DNA of 64,000 bases, taken from the NCBI RefSeq assembly GCF_900105835.1, contig NZ_LT629783.1, positions 1,674,001 through 1,738,000 on the forward strand, in the 5' to 3' direction. Source of the DNA: Pseudomonas fragi. Lineage in GTDB: Bacteria > Pseudomonadota > Gammaproteobacteria > Pseudomonadales > Pseudomonadaceae. Below, in pieces: positions 45,203 through 53,554 of this stretch. The notes under the pieces were generated by a model. The model was not told the DNA's origin. It saw nothing but the letters and a program-made list of their open reading frames with translations, and did no database searches. The position numbers were made by a program, and so were the translations under genes. How positions within the stretch are numbered: the stretch's first letter is position 1; each line of letters begins with the position of its first letter.

Positions 45203-46345
45203 ATGTCTTCACTGAATATCGCCATTGCCGGTGCCGGGATAGGCGGCCTCACCGCCGCTATTGCCCTGCAGCGTGCAGGCCACAACGTCACCGTATTCGA
45301 GCAGTCCAGGGCCTTTTTGCGCGTGGGGGCCGACATCAACCTGACGCCCAACGCCGTGCGCGCCCTTGACGGCCTGGGGGTCGGCGCGGCGGTGCGGATT
45401 CCAGCAGCCCGCCCGACCCACCGCATCAGTCGCCTGTGGGACAGCGGCGAAGAAACCTCGCGCCTGGAAATGTCCGATGCCGCCGAAAAAAAATACGGCG
45501 CACCGCAACTGACCATCCACCGCGCCGATTTGCTGGCCGCACTGGCCGATGTGTTTCCCACTGAAAACGTACAGTTTGGCAAACGCGCCGAGCGGGTAGA
45601 ACAGACCGAACAAGGCATCGAGCTGCATTTCAAGGATGGCAGCCGCCACGTTACCGACCTGCTGATCGGCGCCGACGGCATTCACTCGGTGGTGCGCAAT
45701 GCGCTGTTCGGTGACGAGCAACCGCGCTTTACCGGTGTGGTCGCTTATCGCGCCGTGGTGCCCGCAGAGAGCGTGGCCCATGTGCCGAACATTCAGGCGT
45801 TCACCAAGTGGTGGGGACCAAACCCACAAAGCCAGATCGTGACCTTCCCGCTGAACCAGGGGCGCGACATTTTCATCTTCGCCACCACCGCACAAGACAG
45901 CTGGCATGAAGAGTCCTGGACCAGTGCCGGTGATGCCGACGAGTTGCGCAGCCACTATCAAGACTTCCACCCGGATGCCCGCGCCCTGCTCGATGCCTGC
46001 AGCGATGTGCTCAAGACCGCCCTGTACGAGCGCGACCCGCTGCCGTTCTGGTCCCGGGGCGGCATGACCCTGCTGGGCGATGCCTGCCATCCGATGATGC
46101 CGTTCATGGCCCAGGGAGCCGGTCAGGCCATCGAGGATGCGGTGGTACTGGCCCGTCATCTGCAAGACCTGAGCGACACCACGCAAATTGCCGGCGCCCT
46201 GCTCGCCTATCAGCACGCCCGCCTGCAACGCACCAGCCAGATCCAGATTGGCTCGCGGGGCAATCAATGGCTCAAGGACGGTGGCAATGCCGACTGGGTC
46301 TACGGCTATGACGCCTGGACCGTACCCACGCCGAGCGCTGCTTGA
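45203..46345 (+). CDS. FAD-dependent monooxygenase, 6-hydroxynicotinate 3-monooxygenase (NicC)/salicylate hydroxylase type
   Basis: A 380-residue group A flavin monooxygenase: GAGIGGLTAAIALQRAG (FAD), DG motif GADGIHSVVR, and GDACHPMMPFMAQGAGQAIEDA. Its length, FTKWWGPNP, DPLPFWSRG and the C-terminal WVYGYDAW resemble NicC, which does decarboxylative hydroxylation of a pyridine acid; salicylate hydroxylase is a relative. It follows CAGGAG at ATG 45203. Expected to hydroxylate, possibly with loss of CO2, an aromatic acid (inference). Confidence 0.88.
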   Translation: MSSLNIAIAGAGIGGLTAAIALQRAGHNVTVFEQSRAFLRVGADINLTPNAVRALDGLGVGAAVRIPAARPTHRISRLWDSGEETSRLEMSDAAEKKYGAPQLTIHRADLLAALADVFPTENVQFGKRAERVEQTEQGIELHFKDGSRHVTDLLIGADGIHSVVRNALFGDEQPRFTGVVAYRAVVPAESVAHVPNIQAFTKWWGPNPQSQIVTFPLNQGRDIFIFATTAQDSWHEESWTSAGDADELRSHYQDFHPDARALLDACSDVLKTALYERDPLPFWSRGGMTLLGDACHPMMPFMAQGAGQAIEDAVVLARHLQDLSDTTQIAGALLAYQHARLQRTSQIQIGSRGNQWLKDGGNADWVYGYDAWTVPTPSAA

Positions 46346-46379
46346 ATCCCCCCACGGGCACCCAACAGAGGTCAATGAC

Positions 46380-46607
46380 ATGAGCACCAGCCAACCCTAT
46401 GTCGAGCCGCATCAGGCCCGCAAACGTCCCAATACCCAGTTTGAGGAGCTGCTGGGCGACTCCATCGAGCGCGCCTTCGGCAATGGCGTGAACGAACTGC
46501 CCGACCTGCTCGCCCACCTCAACCGCGCCGGGCCACCCTGCCCCCTGAGCAGCGGCGAGTGGACGCCTGAAGCATATAAAAACCTGATGGCCCGGCTGGG
46601 CGAATAA
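46380..46607 (+). CDS. Small recombinase-like helix-turn-helix protein linked to Rieske oxygenase
   Basis: A 75-residue protein, MSTSQPYVEPHQARKRPNTQ at the start, then FEELLGDSIERAFGNGVNELPDLLAHLN and SGEWTPEAYKNLMARLG. The pattern of helix, spacer and W-T-x-E-x-Y/F near the end is that of a small family described as recombinase-like HTH proteins that I know from Rieske-oxygenase operons. The function is unknown. It lies between the flavin monooxygenase and Rieske genes. ATG 46380 is supported by the family-like N terminus; the frame is open upstream. Confidence 0.75.
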   Translation: MSTSQPYVEPHQARKRPNTQFEELLGDSIERAFGNGVNELPDLLAHLNRAGPPCPLSSGEWTPEAYKNLMARLGE

Positions 46608-46628
46608 GTCGCTGAAGGTATAAGAACA

Positions 46629-47663
46629 ATGAACATGCACATAACCGTCGACCCTGTAGAAAACCTCCTTGCCAATGGTTTGAAAAACCTCTGGTTCCCC
46701 GTGTTGCCCAGCGACCATCTGGGCGAAAAACCTGTATCGATCCGCCGCCTGGGCTACAAGATCGCCTTGTGGCGCGATAACGATGGCAGCGTCCACGCCC
46801 TCGAAGACCACTGCCCGCATCGCGGCGCGCCGCTGTCCCAGGGACCGGTGCTCGGGGACCGCCTGCAGTGCCCGTACCACGGCGTTGAAGTGCGCTGTGA
46901 CGGTACCGTGACCAAAGTTCCGGGCAGCCCGGGCTGCAAACTCGAAGGCAGCCGCCCGACGCGCATGTTTCATGCGCGTGAAGCCGCTGGCGCAATCTTT
47001 CTTTACAACGCTGTCGAGGCCCATGAAGAACACCCGCCGCAACTGGTGCTGCCGGAGCAATTGACTTCGCCCGGGTGGAGCAGCTTTTTATGCTATGCCG
47101 AGTGGCAAGGCGATTACCGCTATGTGATCGATAACGTCATGGACCCGATGCACGGCACCTACCTGCACAAGATGTCGCACTCCATGAGCGAAGGTGAAGC
47201 CACTGCCAGGTTCGTCACCCGCGACACCGACAAGGGCTTCTTCTTCGAGAAAGAAGGCCAGCGCGGAGTGAATTTCGACTGGACTGAATTTATGGACGAC
47301 AGTTGCCACTGGTTGCGCCTGGAAATACCGTATCCGAAAACCGGTGGCCCGGGCGGCAACTTCACCATTATCGGCAGTTACACACCGAGCAGCCGCTCGC
47401 TGTCGGCCGTGTTCCACTGGCGCTGCCGACCGTTGACCGGCTGGCAGCGTGATACCTGGCGCTTCCTCTACAAAAACCGTCTGGAAGCACGCCACTGGGC
47501 CGTACTGGAACAGGACCGGGTGCTACTCGAATTCATGGAGCCGGACGCCAACCAGCGCGAGAACCTCTACCAACACGACCTGGGTGTGGTGCGCCTGCGC
47601 CGCTACCTGAAAAACGCGGCCAAGGCTCAACTGGAGCTGATCGACGCGAAGCAATTGCCATGA
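46629..47663 (+). CDS. Rieske non-heme iron oxygenase, alpha subunit (VanA/phthalate-dioxygenase-like)
   Basis: A 344-residue oxygenase. Rieske site: Cys62-x-His64 (CPHRGAPLS) and Cys81-x2-His84 (CPYHG). The mononuclear iron site is in VIDNVMDPMHGTYLHKMSH (Asp, His, His). The short length and single-component form fit the VanA/OphA2 group, which pairs with a reductase carrying flavin and a plant-type 2Fe-2S cluster; that gene follows with a four-base overlap. It would hydroxylate or O/N-dealkylate an aromatic substrate. Confidence 0.94.
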   Translation: MNMHITVDPVENLLANGLKNLWFPVLPSDHLGEKPVSIRRLGYKIALWRDNDGSVHALEDHCPHRGAPLSQGPVLGDRLQCPYHGVEVRCDGTVTKVPGSPGCKLEGSRPTRMFHAREAAGAIFLYNAVEAHEEHPPQLVLPEQLTSPGWSSFLCYAEWQGDYRYVIDNVMDPMHGTYLHKMSHSMSEGEATARFVTRDTDKGFFFEKEGQRGVNFDWTEFMDDSCHWLRLEIPYPKTGGPGGNFTIIGSYTPSSRSLSAVFHWRCRPLTGWQRDTWRFLYKNRLEARHWAVLEQDRVLLEFMEPDANQRENLYQHDLGVVRLRRYLKNAAKAQLELIDAKQLP

Positions 47664-48613
47664 ACGCCGCCATTACCGCACGCGTGCATACCCTGCGCTT
47701 TGAGGCTGAAGGCATTATCAGTGTCGAACTGCGCCCTTACGGCGACACCGTATTCGCGCCCTTTGACGCCGGTGCGCATATTGACCTGCATCTGCCCAAT
47801 GGTCTGGTACGCAGCTACTCGTTGCTCAACTCGCCGAGCGACCAGGGTCGTTATGTGATCGGTATTCTGCGCGATCGCAACAGCCGTGGTGGTTCGGAGT
47901 ATGTGCACGGTCAATTGCGGGTCGGCATGCAACTGGGCATATCCAGGCCGCGTAATAACTTCGCCCTCGACGTGAGCGCCCGCCACAGTGTGCTGGTGGC
48001 GGGCGGTATCGGCATCACGCCGATCTACTGCATGTTTCGCCAACTGCTGGCACTGGGCAAATCCGCCGAGCTGATCTACTGCGCCCGTTCGCGTCAGGAG
48101 GCCGCGTTGGTGGAAGAACTCAGCGGGCTGGGGGCCAGGGTGGTTTACCACTTCAACGATGAAAAAGGCGTACCGCCGGATCTGGCGGCGTACCTCGCCG
48201 ACCAGCCCGCCGATACACATTTTTATTGCTGTGGCCCGACACCGATGCTCGATGCATTTGAACGCACCTGCGAAAGCCTGGGGTACCCGCACGCCCATAT
48301 CGAACGCTTCGCGGCGGCCCAATTGCCGCCGTCTGCCGATGCGCAAAGCCGCTACAGCGTGGAGCTGAAAAAATCCGGCAAAACATTGTCGGTTGAAGCG
48401 GGGTTGAGCTTGCTGGATGTGTTGCTCGAAGCCGGTTGCGATATTGAACACAGCTGTCGCGAAGGCGTGTGCGGGTCGTGTGAGACGCGGGTGGTAGAAG
48501 GTGACATCGACCACAGGGACGGCGTGCTGACCAAGGCCGAACGGGCAGCGAACAACTCAATGATGGTCTGTGTTTCGGGCTGCAAGAGCCAGCGCCTGGT
48601 GCTCGACTTATAG
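47660..48613 (+). CDS. PDR/VanB-family reductase for the Rieske oxygenase
   Basis: A 317-residue electron-transfer protein. Flavin-binding RSYSLLNSP, NAD domain start VAGGIGITPIYCMFRQLLA and CCGPTPMLDAF, C-terminal plant-type 2Fe-2S ferredoxin with CREGVCGSC and a fourth Cys in MMVCVSGC. It carries electrons from NAD(P)H to the oxygenase. It overlaps the oxygenase stop and is the last gene before an intrinsic terminator. Confidence 0.95.
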   Translation: MNAAITARVHTLRFEAEGIISVELRPYGDTVFAPFDAGAHIDLHLPNGLVRSYSLLNSPSDQGRYVIGILRDRNSRGGSEYVHGQLRVGMQLGISRPRNNFALDVSARHSVLVAGGIGITPIYCMFRQLLALGKSAELIYCARSRQEAALVEELSGLGARVVYHFNDEKGVPPDLAAYLADQPADTHFYCCGPTPMLDAFERTCESLGYPHAHIERFAAAQLPPSADAQSRYSVELKKSGKTLSVEAGLSLLDVLLEAGCDIEHSCREGVCGSCETRVVEGDIDHRDGVLTKAERAANNSMMVCVSGCKSQRLVLDL

Positions 48614-48630
48614 TGCTGACACCGTAATTA

Positions 48631-48658
48631 AAAAGCCGACTCCAACGTCGGCTTTTTT
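48631..48658 (+). terminator. Rho-independent terminator of the catabolic operon
   Basis: Stem AAGCCGAC / GTCGGCTT with loop TCCAAC, followed by Ts, 20 bases after the reductase stop. Confidence 0.93.
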
Positions 48659-48741
48659 GTGCAGGTGACATATATAAGCACAAACAACGTGCACTTTGGT
48701 TACTCCCTGATATGACTGTTTCATCAGCAATACAAGAAAGC

Positions 48742-48761
48742 TTGTCTTATATATAAATCAT
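48742..48761. promoter_or_regulatory. Palindromic upstream site B (candidate activator site) before the porin gene
   Basis: TTGTCTTATATATAAATCAT matches TTGTTTYATATATRAAACAA at 17 of 20 bases (site A is at 33438). A further half-like element begins at 48761 (TTGTTTTTTATATA). The site centre is about 55 bases from the -24 box. Confidence 0.5.
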
Positions 48762-48804
48762 TGTTTTTTATATACTTATCACACCGAAGCATCTTCGGAT
48801 CACT

Positions 48805-48820
48805 TGGCACAGTTCCTGCT
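48805..48820 (+). promoter_or_regulatory. Sigma-54 (-24/-12) promoter of the porin gene
   Basis: TGGCACAGTTCCTGCT: GG and GC are ten bases apart, the -24 half is a perfect TGGCAC. It predicts a start near 48831 and a leader of about 140 bases. A small hairpin (CCGAAGCATCTTCGG) lies just upstream. The rest of 48659-48972 holds no gene I can support. Confidence 0.7.
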
Positions 48821-48972
48821 CCAGCCCTGTCACGTTTATAGAGAAGACGCCGTACCACCGATAAAACAATACACGCACCCACAACGCCATTTCGCCAATT
48901 GCCCGACTCAAGGCAAACGGGAAAGTGTTGCCTGACACTTTTCAAAGTACCACTTCGCAGGGGGAGTCAAAC

Positions 48973-50190
48973 ATGAATAAGTCCGTTATAAGCCTGGGCC
49001 TGATGTTAAGCAGTTGCCTCAGTTTTGCCGCCGAACCCGTACTGGCGGCAGCCGTGGTCAAAAAGCCGTTCCCACATATTGCCTGGCGCAGTGATGACGG
49101 CCAGAGCAGCCTGGATATAGGCGGCGCATTGCGCACCAATTTTCGCGACGAACACTGGGATACCAGCGAAAACAACAACCGTTTTCTGTTCGACACCTTC
49201 CGTCTCGATGTGCAGGCGACCTACAAAAACCTTTTCAGCGATGCCGGCTACTGGTTTCAGGATGACGGCAAACGCGCCGTGGATCGTGGCTACGTGGGCT
49301 ATCGCCTGAACGAGAAATCCAGCCTGCAATTGGGCGCACCGTTCAAACCGTTTGGCCTGGAGCCCTATCCGCAGTTTGGCTGGAGCTATCACCTGCCGTT
49401 CTTCATGGGCTACGGCTCCAGTACGGCGTCAGGCTTGAAATACAGCTATAAGGACCAGGACTGGGATGTGCAACTGGCTTTTTTCCCGCGCATGCTGCCG
49501 AGCGATATCCGCTTTGCTCCCGAGGTTGGCCGCTATGCCGACCTCAAGGACAATGCCATCGCGGCTATCCAGTCGCGTCAGAACAACGAGAAACGCAATC
49601 AGGTTAACGCCCGGCTGGCGCGCACCTTTGTCCACGATGGCTGGAAAGCCGAGGTCGGCGCATCGGTGGCCACCGCACACCTGTACAACGCCACCACCCG
49701 CAACGACGGCGACTACTGGGCCGGCGGGGTACACGCGATCATCAATGCAGGGCAATGGACAGTAACCGGTCAAGGCATCCGCTATGCATTCGACCCCAAG
49801 AACCCGGACGGCGTCAGCAAGGACTCGGTGCTGATGGGCGGTAACGGCCTGACGCCGGCCTACCTGATCGCTTCCAAAGCCAGCCTGGCAGCGCTGAACG
49901 TCAGCTACGACATCCTCACTCCCACGTTTGGCCCGCTGAAAAAGGTCAAGCTGTACAACGACTACAGTCGCCTGATGAAAGACAAAAGCGGCTGGGATGA
50001 CTCGCAGATGTACACCGTGGGCGCGCAGTTTTTTGCCCTGCCCGTGATGGCCTGGATTGACCTGACCTGGGCGAAAAACGCCAACCCGTATGGCGGTGCC
50101 GAAAACGGCAGCGGCTTTACCAACACCAGCTCGATCGGCAGTAATCAGTGGTACTACCGCACCAACGTCAATATTGGTTATTACTTCTAA
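48973..50190 (+). CDS. Outer-membrane porin
   Basis: A 405-residue beta-barrel protein with a signal peptide (LGLMLSSCLSFAAEPVLAA) and a C-terminal aromatic residue (NVNIGYYF). Alternating amphipathic strands run throughout; GGALRTNFRDEHWDTSENNNRFLFDTFRLDVQATY is a typical early segment. GGGGGAG precedes ATG 48973. It has its own sigma-54 promoter that shares an upstream site with the catabolic operon, so it probably admits that pathway's substrate. I cannot place it firmly in a named porin subfamily; it is not a clear OprD. Confidence 0.83.
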   Translation: MNKSVISLGLMLSSCLSFAAEPVLAAAVVKKPFPHIAWRSDDGQSSLDIGGALRTNFRDEHWDTSENNNRFLFDTFRLDVQATYKNLFSDAGYWFQDDGKRAVDRGYVGYRLNEKSSLQLGAPFKPFGLEPYPQFGWSYHLPFFMGYGSSTASGLKYSYKDQDWDVQLAFFPRMLPSDIRFAPEVGRYADLKDNAIAAIQSRQNNEKRNQVNARLARTFVHDGWKAEVGASVATAHLYNATTRNDGDYWAGGVHAIINAGQWTVTGQGIRYAFDPKNPDGVSKDSVLMGGNGLTPAYLIASKASLAALNVSYDILTPTFGPLKKVKLYNDYSRLMKDKSGWDDSQMYTVGAQFFALPVMAWIDLTWAKNANPYGGAENGSGFTNTSSIGSNQWYYRTNVNIGYYF

Positions 50191-50381
50191 GACTCTCGCG
50201 CGCCCCTCTCCTGCGGGAGAGGATGCGCAATTAATCCTGCATGTGAGATGCACTTTTCAGGATGGCTACTGCTGTTCGTCGGGTTCAGATTAATACCGTA
50301 ATTCATGTAGGAAACGCCCCACATACCCAGCAGGACCTCACTTTTAGACTGCGAGTACCCCGATAAAACGGAAGGTTACCT

Positions 50382-50882
50382 GTGTCTAAAGTCATCTCTC
50401 TGGCAATGTTGCTTACGCTCACCGGCGCCAACTTTGCGTCCGCAACCGACCTTCGCAAGCCTTACAACTGGGCCATTCAATCGGTCAAACATGATTCTTC
50501 GCCCTTGCATGTCAAGCGGGTCATCAAGCGCGCCCACACCTTGTTGGGCATCCCCTACCTGTGGGGCGGCATGTCACTGGAAAAGGGCTTCGATTGCAGC
50601 GGCATGCTGGTGTATCTGTTCAAGCACGAAGCCAATATCCACATCCCAAGAACCACCGCCGCCATGCTCGGCGCCGATCTGAAAAAAGTCGCACGCCATG
50701 CACTGCAACCGGGTGACGCCGTATTTTTCATCACCAACAGCGGCTCGCGAAGCAATCACGTCGGCCTGTATATAGGTGATAACCGTTTTATCCATGCACC
50801 ACGCACAGGCAAGACGATCCGTATCGACTCACTGGACAATGCGTACTGGAAGAAAAACTACACCACCGCTCGCCGCTTCTAA
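50382..50882 (+). CDS. NlpC/P60-family secreted cysteine peptidase
   Basis: A 166-residue protein with a signal peptide (SLAMLLTLTGANFASA). The NlpC/P60 triad is visible: Cys in GFDCSGMLVYLF, His in SNHVGLYIGD and a third polar residue His in RFIHAPRTGK. Such enzymes cut peptide stems of peptidoglycan between D-Glu and mDAP. The start is GTG 50382, with GGAAGG six bases upstream. It is monocistronic; the 190 bases before it carry only a small hairpin (CTCTCCTGCGGGAGAG) after the porin gene. Confidence 0.9.
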   Translation: MSKVISLAMLLTLTGANFASATDLRKPYNWAIQSVKHDSSPLHVKRVIKRAHTLLGIPYLWGGMSLEKGFDCSGMLVYLFKHEANIHIPRTTAAMLGADLKKVARHALQPGDAVFFITNSGSRSNHVGLYIGDNRFIHAPRTGKTIRIDSLDNAYWKKNYTTARRF

Positions 50883-50941
50883 GTCGGGAAGCCGCCCACA
50901 AAAGCGGCCGTATTGAGGGGCTGTCGAGCAGCACGTTACTG

Positions 50942-50970
50942 GCGAGGGGTTTAGGGGGTAAACCCCTCGC
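50942..50970. terminator. Hairpin between convergent NlpC/P60 and LLM genes
   Basis: GCGAGGGGTTTA and TAAACCCCTCGC form a 12-bp stem. There is no U-tract in either direction, but the position between two converging stop codons suggests a bidirectional transcription barrier. Confidence 0.5.
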
Positions 50971-50980
50971 GCTGTAGCGA

Positions 50981-52300
50981 TCAATTGAAACTTTTCAAAC
51001 CCAGGTGCTCGCGCAAGGTCGGGTGTTCGTAGGCGCTGCGCAGGTAGCCGCGACGTTGCAGGATCGGTACCACCGATTCGGTGAATTCGGTGAACGTGCC
51101 GGGCAGGTAGGCAGGCGACACCACATAACCGTCGCAGGCACCCAGTTCCAGCCAGTCGATCAATTGCTGCGCCACGCTATCTGCGGTGCCCGCCAATTGC
51201 GGCACGCGGATGCTGGCGGCCATGATCGCACCGTACTCGCCAAGGGTGATATCGCGCTCCAGACGCAGCTTTTGCGCGATCACATCGGGGGTCGCCGAGT
51301 GCCTGGCGATATCGAGCAGGCGGGTATCCAGCGGGAATTGGGTAAAGTCGAAATTGGACTGGGTCGACAGGGTGATAACCCCCAGTTCTGGGTTGGCCAG
51401 GGCATTGTGCTCATCGCGCTTTTTGAGCGCTTCGGTTTCAGTGCCGCCAATAAAGGGCATGACCGCCGTGAGGATTTTGCAGTCATCAGGGTTGCGGCCA
51501 ATGGCACGCATTTGCTGGTGGATGTCCTGGCGGAATTCGAGCATACGCTCTACCCGACTGTTGATGCTGAAAATCACCTCGGCCCAGCGTGAACCAAACT
51601 GGCGCCCGCGCCCCGAAGCTCCGGCCTGGATCAACACCGGCTGGCCCTGGGGTACACGGGGGATATTAAGCGGCCCTTCGCAATCAAAATAAGTACCGCT
51701 GTGCTTGAACGCGTCGATCTTGCCCGGGTCGGCGAGGATGCCGCGCACCTTGTCCAGCACCAGCGCGTCCGGCTGCCAGCTGTTCCACAGTTTGAGCACC
51801 AGCTCGACAAATTCGTCGGCGCGGGCATAGCGCTGGTCATGGGCCAGGTGCTGCGCATGGCCAAACAGGCGCGCTTCGCTGTCGTTCATCGAGGTGACGA
51901 TATTCCAGGCGCTGCGCCCTTTGGAGATATGGTCCAGAGAGGCGATGGCCCGCGCCACATGGGGCGGTTGGTAGTAGGTGGTGGAGCGTGTCAGCCCCAG
52001 GCCAATATGCCTGGTGTGACCGGCCAGCAGGCTGAGGATTGGCAGCGGATCGAGCCGCGCCGCATCCTGCGCACCCAGCTCGAAGGAACGCGCACGGGAT
52101 TGCCCGGCCTGATCCCCGACTGCCAGGCGATCGGCAAAAAACAGCAGGTCGAAGCAGCCGTCTTCCAGGGTCTTGGCGATTTCAATGTAGTAGTCGGGGT
52201 CGAGAAAGTGGCTATGGGTTTGCGGGTGACGCCACACCGCGTGGCTATGTACCACGGGGCCCGAGAGCATGAACCCCGCCAATGCCATTTGCTTGGCCAT
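50981..52300 (-). CDS. LLM-class flavin-dependent monooxygenase (NtaA/SnaA/DszA family)
   Basis: A 439-residue FMNH2-dependent monooxygenase. Family blocks: WRHPQTHSHFLDPDYYIEIAKTLEDGCFDLLFFADR, the GLTRSTTYYQPPHVARAIASLDHISKGRSAWNIVTS segment, and PVLIQAGASGRGRQFGSRWAEVIF. Relatives oxidise xenobiotic sulfonates, sulfones or nitrilotriacetate. It starts 17 bases after the binding-protein gene and they form an operon; the divergent DszC/SfnB-like gene supports an organosulfur role (inference). Confidence 0.9.
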   Translation of the reverse strand: MAKQMALAGFMLSGPVVHSHAVWRHPQTHSHFLDPDYYIEIAKTLEDGCFDLLFFADRLAVGDQAGQSRARSFELGAQDAARLDPLPILSLLAGHTRHIGLGLTRSTTYYQPPHVARAIASLDHISKGRSAWNIVTSMNDSEARLFGHAQHLAHDQRYARADEFVELVLKLWNSWQPDALVLDKVRGILADPGKIDAFKHSGTYFDCEGPLNIPRVPQGQPVLIQAGASGRGRQFGSRWAEVIFSINSRVERMLEFRQDIHQQMRAIGRNPDDCKILTAVMPFIGGTETEALKKRDEHNALANPELGVITLSTQSNFDFTQFPLDTRLLDIARHSATPDVIAQKLRLERDITLGEYGAIMAASIRVPQLAGTADSVAQQLIDWLELGACDGYVVSPAYLPGTFTEFTESVVPILQRRGYLRSAYEHPTLREHLGLKSFN

Positions 52301-52317
52301 ATGGTTTTCCTTGGTTA

Positions 52318-53241
52318 TCAGAGTGCGCGGTCAAACATGGGAGTGACGTCGTACGGCTTTTTCAGCAGCTTGGCGTCGTAGAGGAAATCCGAGGTGGCCT
52401 GGGCTTCGCTGACAATGGTCGGCGAGATCGGCAGTACGGTGATGGCGTCGCGCTTGAACCAGGCCTTGGCGATCTCCGGGGACGACTGGTTGGCCTTGGA
52501 CCAGGCTGCGGCGTATTCGTCGACATGGCTTTGGCTCCATTCCCGGGCACGGGTCAGACGCTCGACAAAGTCCTTGATGATCTCGCCCTTTTGCGCCAGC
52601 ACCGGCTCATAGGCAACCACATAAGTCGGTGCGCTCATCAGCCCCTTGGCATTGCGGATCAGGGTGCTGCCTTCTTTTTCCTGCAAGGACACATAGGGTT
52701 CCCAGGTACCAAAAGCGTCGATATCGCCCTGGCTCAGGGCCATGCTCGCCTCCGCCGGCAACAGGAACTTATAGTTGACGCTGTCACGCGGCACGCCTGC
52801 TTCGTCGAGGGCCTTGAACATCATCTGCTGGCTCCAGGAGCCATTCCAGATCGCCACGGTTTTGCCCTTGAGATCAGCCACCGAATGGATGCCCGGGCGG
52901 GCCACGATCCCTACGCCATTGAGGCTGGTCTGGGTGCTGGCCACGACTTTGACCGGAGCACCGTTGGCCGCCAGGCTGATCACCGGGGTATCCCCCACCA
53001 CGCCAATATCCAGAGCGCCGCTGGCCACGGCCGAGGCCACCGGCGAGCCGGTATTGAAGCGCTTGAAGTCGATGGTATAGGGCAAGTCTTTAAGCTCACC
53101 CGAAAGTTCCAGAACGATGCGATTGGAGAAGAACTGATCGCCCACAACCAGGGTCTGTGGTGCAGCGGCGTAGACGGGAGTGCCATGCAGCAGCACAGAG
53201 GCCAGGCCCAACAGGGAGAGCAGTTTTAGACGTGTTGTCAT
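52318..53241 (-). CDS. ABC sulfonate-type substrate-binding protein (SsuA/TauA-like)
   Basis: A 307-residue periplasmic protein with signal peptide LLSLLGLASVLLHGTPVYA. SsuA-like features: FNTGSPVASAVASGALDIGVVGDTPVISLAANGAPVKVV, SVADLKGKTVAIWNGSWSQQMMFKAL and GDIDAFGTWEPYV. GGAA precedes ATG 53241. No matching ATPase or permease gene lies beside it, so it either uses another importer's membrane parts or is an orphan. It heads an operon with the LLM monooxygenase. Confidence 0.88.
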   Translation of the reverse strand: MTTRLKLLSLLGLASVLLHGTPVYAAAPQTLVVGDQFFSNRIVLELSGELKDLPYTIDFKRFNTGSPVASAVASGALDIGVVGDTPVISLAANGAPVKVVASTQTSLNGVGIVARPGIHSVADLKGKTVAIWNGSWSQQMMFKALDEAGVPRDSVNYKFLLPAEASMALSQGDIDAFGTWEPYVSLQEKEGSTLIRNAKGLMSAPTYVVAYEPVLAQKGEIIKDFVERLTRAREWSQSHVDEYAAAWSKANQSSPEIAKAWFKRDAITVLPISPTIVSEAQATSDFLYDAKLLKKPYDVTPMFDRAL

Positions 53242-53322
53242 TGAAGGTTCCTACAGAGTTAACAGCTAACTCAACCATCTGTAGGCATGCAGTCTGGCAT
53301 TGAGAATAGAGGCTTTATGGAT

Positions 53323-53341
53323 CGCCAAGCGTGGCGTTTTT
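53323..53341 (+). other. Short hairpin with T-tract in the divergent spacer
   Basis: CGCCA-AGCG-TGGCG followed by five Ts. The 313-base spacer 53242-53554 otherwise contains only AT-rich sequence expected for two divergent promoters; no gene and no sigma-54 site were found in it. Confidence 0.3.
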
Positions 53342-53554
53342 AGAAGCTAGCGCAATAACGATATAGGCAACTAATACTTTTAAGGCATATCCATAGAACC
53401 CTGTCCGGGTATTGGCTTAGCTGTTTTTGATATTAAGAATTTGACCAATCTAGTATTAGGGTGGCATCACCAGACCACTGGGCCTAATCGCATTTACTTC
53501 ACTCATTACAGCGCCAGCGCGCCTTTGAGCGCAGGCCCGGCAAGGTCAGACCGC

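Noticed and set aside
48724..48945. Minus-strand 73-codon frame upstream of the porin gene
   Set aside because: No ribosome site or family features, and it overlaps the sigma-54 promoter and its upstream site.
53242..53554. Possible sigma-54 promoters (TGGCA at 53295 and 53462) in the sulfur spacer
   Set aside because: No GC ten bases after the GG in either case.
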